Shown here: positions 61,096-64,000 of the stretch, one piece after another
Layout of the letters: every line of letters starts with the position of its first letter
Numbering within the stretch: position 1 is the first letter of the stretch
From: Limobrevibacterium gyesilva
GTDB taxonomy: Bacteria; Pseudomonadota; Alphaproteobacteria; Acetobacterales; Acetobacteraceae
DNA: 64,000 nucleotides
Reading direction: 5' to 3'
Assembly: GCF_025989185.1 (NCBI RefSeq)
Contig: NZ_JAPDNT010000001.1
Coordinates: 372,001 to 436,000, forward strand
Notes under the pieces: generated by a model
Told to the model about the DNA's origin: nothing
Database searches by the model: none
What the model saw: the letters and a program-made list of their open reading frames with translations, nothing else
Program-made: the position numbers and the translations under genes

Positions 61096-62703
61096 TCAGC
61101 GGATACGTGGCAGTTCCTCGTAAGTGTGGAACGGCGGTGGCGAAGACACCGTCCACTCCAGGGTCGTAGCCCCTTCACCCCAGTAGTTCTCGGCCACCTG
61201 TTCCTTCGAGGTGAAGGTGCGGAAGACCACGTACAGGAAGATCAGCACCGACAGGCCGCCGATATACGAACCGATCGACGCCACCTCGTTCCAGCCGGCG
61301 AAGGCATCGGGGTAGTCGACATAGCGGCGCGGCATGCCCTGCAGGCCCAGGAAGTGCATCGGGAAGAAGGTCAGGTTCACGCCGATGAAGGTGACCCAGA
61401 AATGCACCTTGCCCCAGAACTCCGGATACTGCCGGCCCGACATCTTGCCGATCCAGTAGTAGAATCCCGCGAAGATCGAGAACACCGCGCCCAGCGACAG
61501 CACGTAGTGGAAATGGGCGATCACGTAGTAGCTGTTGTGCAGGACCTGATCGAGGCCGGCATTCGCCAGCACCACGCCCGTCACGCCGCCGATCGTGAAC
61601 AGGAAGATGAAGCCGATCGCCCACAGCATCGGCGTCGCCAGCTCGATCGATCCCCCCCACATGGTGGCGATCCACGAGAAGATCTTGATGCCCGTCGGCA
61701 CCGCGATGATCATCGTCGCGGCCATGAAATAGGCGCGGGTGTCGACGTCCATGCCCGAGACGAACATGTGGTGCGCCCACACCACGAAGCCCACCACGCC
61801 GATCGCGACCATGGCGTAGGCCATGCCGAGATAGCCGAACACCGGCTTGCGGCCGAAGGTGGAAACGATGTGGCTGACGATCCCGAAGCCGGGCAGGATC
61901 ATGATGTACACTTCGGGGTGCCCGAAGAACCAGAACAGATGCTGGAACAGCACCGGATCGCCGCCGCCCTGCGGATCGAAGAACGCCGTGCCGAAATTGC
62001 GGTCGGTGATCAACATGGTGATCGCGCCGGCCAGCACGGGGATCGCGAGCAGCAGCAGGAACGCCGTCACCAGCATGCCCCACACGAACAGCGGCATCTT
62101 GTGCAGCGTCATGCCGGGGGCGCGCATGTTGAAGATGGTGGTGATGAAGTTGATGGCGCCCAGCAGCGACGAAATGCCGGCCAGATGCAGCGCGAACAGC
62201 GTGAAGTCCAGCGCCGGGCCGCTCTGGTAGGTCGCATTTGACAGCGGCGGGTACAGCGTCCAGCCCGAGCCCGCGCCATCGCCGCTCAGCAGACCAGCCA
62301 TGATCAGGCAGAATGCCGGCACGAGCAGCCAGAAACTGATGTTGTTCAGCCGCGGGAACGCCATATCCGGCGCGCCGATCATCAGCGGCACGAACCAGTT
62401 GCCGAAGCCGCCGATCAGGGCCGGCATGACCACGAAGAAGATCATGATCAGCCCGTGCGCGGTGACCACCGCGTTCCATTGCTGGCCCGACGTGAAGTGG
62501 TGCATGCCCGGCGACGCCAGTTCGATGCGCATCCAGATCGACAACGCGCCGCCGACCAGCCCCGCGAGAACCGCGAAGATCAGATAGAGCGTGCCGATGT
62601 CCTTGTGGTTGGTGCTGCCGAGCCAGCGGGCTGCAAACCCAGGATAATGGCCATGACGGTCGTCATGGCCGTGATGCGCGTGGTCGTGGGCGGTAGCACT
62701 CAT
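61096..62703 (-). CDS. ctaD: Cytochrome c oxidase subunit I
   Basis: This is the catalytic heme-copper subunit, 535 residues with 12 spans. The CuB/D-channel region [21 protein letters not shown] carries the Glu and the His-Tyr pair of the A1-type oxidase. [11 protein letters not shown] supplies further CuB histidines, and [12 protein letters not shown] the heme histidines. The N-terminus is unusually His/Asp-rich ([14 protein letters not shown]), a possible metal-binding tail. It is followed by ctaB. Confidence 0.97.
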   Translation of the reverse strand: MSATAHDHAHHGHDDRHGHYPGFAARWLGSTNHKDIGTLYLIFAVLAGLVGGALSIWMRIELASPGMHHFTSGQQWNAVVTAHGLIMIFFVVMPALIGGFGNWFVPLMIGAPDMAFPRLNNISFWLLVPAFCLIMAGLLSGDGAGSGWTLYPPLSNATYQSGPALDFTLFALHLAGISSLLGAINFITTIFNMRAPGMTLHKMPLFVWGMLVTAFLLLLAIPVLAGAITMLITDRNFGTAFFDPQGGGDPVLFQHLFWFFGHPEVYIMILPGFGIVSHIVSTFGRKPVFGYLGMAYAMVAIGVVGFVVWAHHMFVSGMDVDTRAYFMAATMIIAVPTGIKIFSWIATMWGGSIELATPMLWAIGFIFLFTIGGVTGVVLANAGLDQVLHNSYYVIAHFHYVLSLGAVFSIFAGFYYWIGKMSGRQYPEFWGKVHFWVTFIGVNLTFFPMHFLGLQGMPRRYVDYPDAFAGWNEVASIGSYIGGLSVLIFLYVVFRTFTSKEQVAENYWGEGATTLEWTVSSPPPFHTYEELPRIR

Positions 62704-62735
62704 CTTAGGTCTCCTTCATGCACCGACATGCGGGG

Positions 62736-63617
62736 TCAGTGCTGAATCTGCGCAACCGCCAGCCGCTCAGGCGCGACGGGGGTCGTGGATGCGGCGGGAA
62801 CGGCGCCCTGCTCGGCGAACTTGGTCTTGGCCTGCTTCACCCAGGCCTCGAACTCGGCCGGCGGCACGGCATGGACCGAGATCGGCATGAAGCTGTGGTT
62901 GTTGCCGCAGACCTGGTTGCACTCGCCGTAATAGTCACCGGGCTGGTCGACCCGCACCCAGGTCTCGATCGTGCGGCCCGGGATCGCGTAGCGCTGAACG
63001 CCGAGGCTCGGAATGTAGAAGCTGTGGATCACGTCGGCACTGGTGGCGAGGATCCGGATATTCTTCCCGGCCGGCAGCACCAGCGGATTGTCGACATCGA
63101 GGAGACGCAGCTGTCCCGGCTTCAGCTGGTCGGTCGGGACCATGTAGCTGCTGAAATTGACGTTGTCATGATCCGGGTATGCGTATTCCCAGTACCACTG
63201 ATGCGCCGTCACCTTGATGGTCATGTCGGCATCATGAGTGCGGTCCTGGTAGTAGACGAGGCGGAAGCTCGGGATGGCGATCACCACCAGGATCAGCACC
63301 GGCACGACGGTCCAGGCCACTTCCAGCACCGTGTTGTGGCTGGTGCGGCTGGGGTTCGGATTGCGGCTGGCATTGTAGCGATACATCACCCAGCCAAGCA
63401 GGCCGGCGACGAAGACGGTGATCGCCGTGATGATCACCAGCACGATGTCGTGCAGGCTCGTCACAGCATGCGCGACCGGGCTGCCTGGCGCCTGCATCCC
63501 GATGTTCCAGTTCGTCGGAGTCTGCGCCATGACGCTCCCGGCACAGCCCAGGGCGCCGGTGGCAATGAGAGCAAATGCGGCACTAAGCCGCCGGAGAACG
63601 TGCATCGGCCGATCCAT
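62736..63617 (-). CDS. ctaC: Cytochrome c oxidase subunit II
   Basis: This subunit carries the CuA electron-entry site. It has a signal peptide, two spans (VLVIITAITVFVAGLLGWVMY and WTVVPVLILVVIAIPSF), then the periplasmic cupredoxin domain with HQWYWEYAYPD. The CuA ligands are H198, C233, C237, H241 and M244 in YGECNQVCGNNHSFM. The residue between the cysteines is Gln235 rather than Glu. There is no C-terminal cytochrome c domain. An ATG at 63605 is an alternative start. Confidence 0.96.
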   Translation of the reverse strand: MDRPMHVLRRLSAAFALIATGALGCAGSVMAQTPTNWNIGMQAPGSPVAHAVTSLHDIVLVIITAITVFVAGLLGWVMYRYNASRNPNPSRTSHNTVLEVAWTVVPVLILVVIAIPSFRLVYYQDRTHDADMTIKVTAHQWYWEYAYPDHDNVNFSSYMVPTDQLKPGQLRLLDVDNPLVLPAGKNIRILATSADVIHSFYIPSLGVQRYAIPGRTIETWVRVDQPGDYYGECNQVCGNNHSFMPISVHAVPPAEFEAWVKQAKTKFAEQGAVPAASTTPVAPERLAVAQIQH

Positions 63618-63726
63618 CCCGCTGAGAAATCGCGAGGTGAGCGACCACCCCGCGCTGCAAGATGTGGGCTACAAGACCCTTACGTCCAGATCAAGGCCCG
63701 TTCATCCGCGGCCCCCCGCCGCGACG

Positions 63727-64000
63727 TCAGTTTGGCAGGCGCGCCAGGGTGAAGAGACCGAGCGGCGGCACCGGCGTAAGGGTGCATTGCGCCCGGTCCT
63801 CGGGGCTGAACAGGGCGTCAACCGAGAAATCCGGATGCCAGCCCAGCGCGCGAGAGGCCGGCGCCAATGTCCGCTCCGCCCACCAGCGCGGGCCGCGCTC
63901 GGCGGCGAAGTGGTTCACGAACAGGATGTGGCCACCCGGCCGCACGACGCGACGCATCTCCGCCAGCAGCCGCCGCGGATGCGGCACGACCGAGGCGACG
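63727..64000 (-). CDS. Class I SAM-dependent methyltransferase, partial (PmtA-like)
   Basis: Only the C-terminal 91 or so residues are inside the window; the 5' part lies beyond 64000. The visible part reads VVPHPRRLLAEMRRVVRPGGHILFVNHFAAERGP and ends GLFTLARLPN. The Pro-x-x-Leu, RPGG and VNHF pattern is typical of phosphatidylethanolamine N-methyltransferases (PmtA). It is upstream of ctaC on the same strand with a 109-base gap. Exact substrate needs the missing half. Confidence 0.7.
   Translation of the reverse strand, partial: VASVVPHPRRLLAEMRRVVRPGGHILFVNHFAAERGPRWWAERTLAPASRALGWHPDFSVDALFSPEDRAQCTLTPVPPLGLFTLARLPN

Noticed and set aside
60004-62241. A 745-residue plus-strand open frame opposite ctaB and ctaD
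   Set aside because: It is His/Arg/Asp-rich low-complexity translation antisense to clearly identified oxidase genes, and is produced by high GC.

Overview
The window is GC-rich bacterial chromosome and is almost certainly alphaproteobacterial. The CtrA cell-cycle regulator, a DUF3035 (BamF-type) lipoprotein, the secE-nusG-tRNA-rlmB neighbourhood and the ctaC-ctaD-ctaB-ctaG-ctaE oxidase cluster all point there. Gene content and order look most like Rhodospirillales/Acetobacteraceae, but that placement is inference from recognised proteins, not from a search. No rRNA, CRISPR array, prophage or transposase gene was seen. Genes are dense, and many junctions overlap as ATGA or GTGA.

Layout. 0-5 kb: formate-tetrahydrofolate ligase with a PhnW-like aminotransferase, a small membrane protein, a nitrilase-family amidohydrolase and NAD kinase. 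5-11 kb: a flagellar/cell-cycle block with fliI divergent from ctrA, a FliJ-like coiled-coil gene, a ugd scar, a methyltransferase-glycosyltransferase fusion and an RgpF-like protein. A perfect TTAA-N7-TTAA CtrA box lies between fliI and ctrA. 11-14.5 kb: nusG, secE, tRNA-Trp, tRNA-Gly, tRNA-Tyr, rlmB and a hydratase; tuf and rplK are not where they usually sit. 14.5-24 kb: a Do-type protease, tRNA-Thr, tadA, a glutamine-amidotransferase-like hydrolase, an RluB-like synthase, rsmD, a maleate isomerase-like protein, mutL and pgi. 24-30 kb: the ribF-ileS-lspA-bamF group, plus MaoC and GNAT proteins.

30-37 kb holds an unusual catabolic-looking set: a fumarylacetoacetate-hydrolase-family hydratase, an M20 deacylase, a second threonine-synthase-like PLP enzyme, an M81 (MlrC) metallopeptidase, a D-threonine-aldolase-like PLP enzyme and an MFS transporter. 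The three central genes overlap by 4 bases each and look translationally coupled. 37-43 kb: a small surface-antigen-like gene with a deleted tandem copy, then uvrB, purD, xseA and gph. 43-50 kb: a cell-envelope block with an LpxL-type acyltransferase, lpxK, waaA, a DUF374 acyltransferase, a GT4 glycosyltransferase, an LpxH-like phosphoesterase and a lipid kinase.

50-64 kb: a Tim44-domain protein, pmbA, an M16 protease and thrC. These are followed on the same strand by an M32 carboxypeptidase and the full aa3-type cytochrome c oxidase cluster with its assembly factors. At the right edge is a partial PmtA-like methyltransferase.

The most interesting non-coding content is repetitive. A 104-bp palindromic element supplies the stop codons of both flanking convergent genes. 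A repeat of about 70 bp occurs once inside a coding frame and once beside pgi. A perfect 56-bp inverted repeat follows the second copy. Two gene scars each join the first codons of a gene to its last codons.
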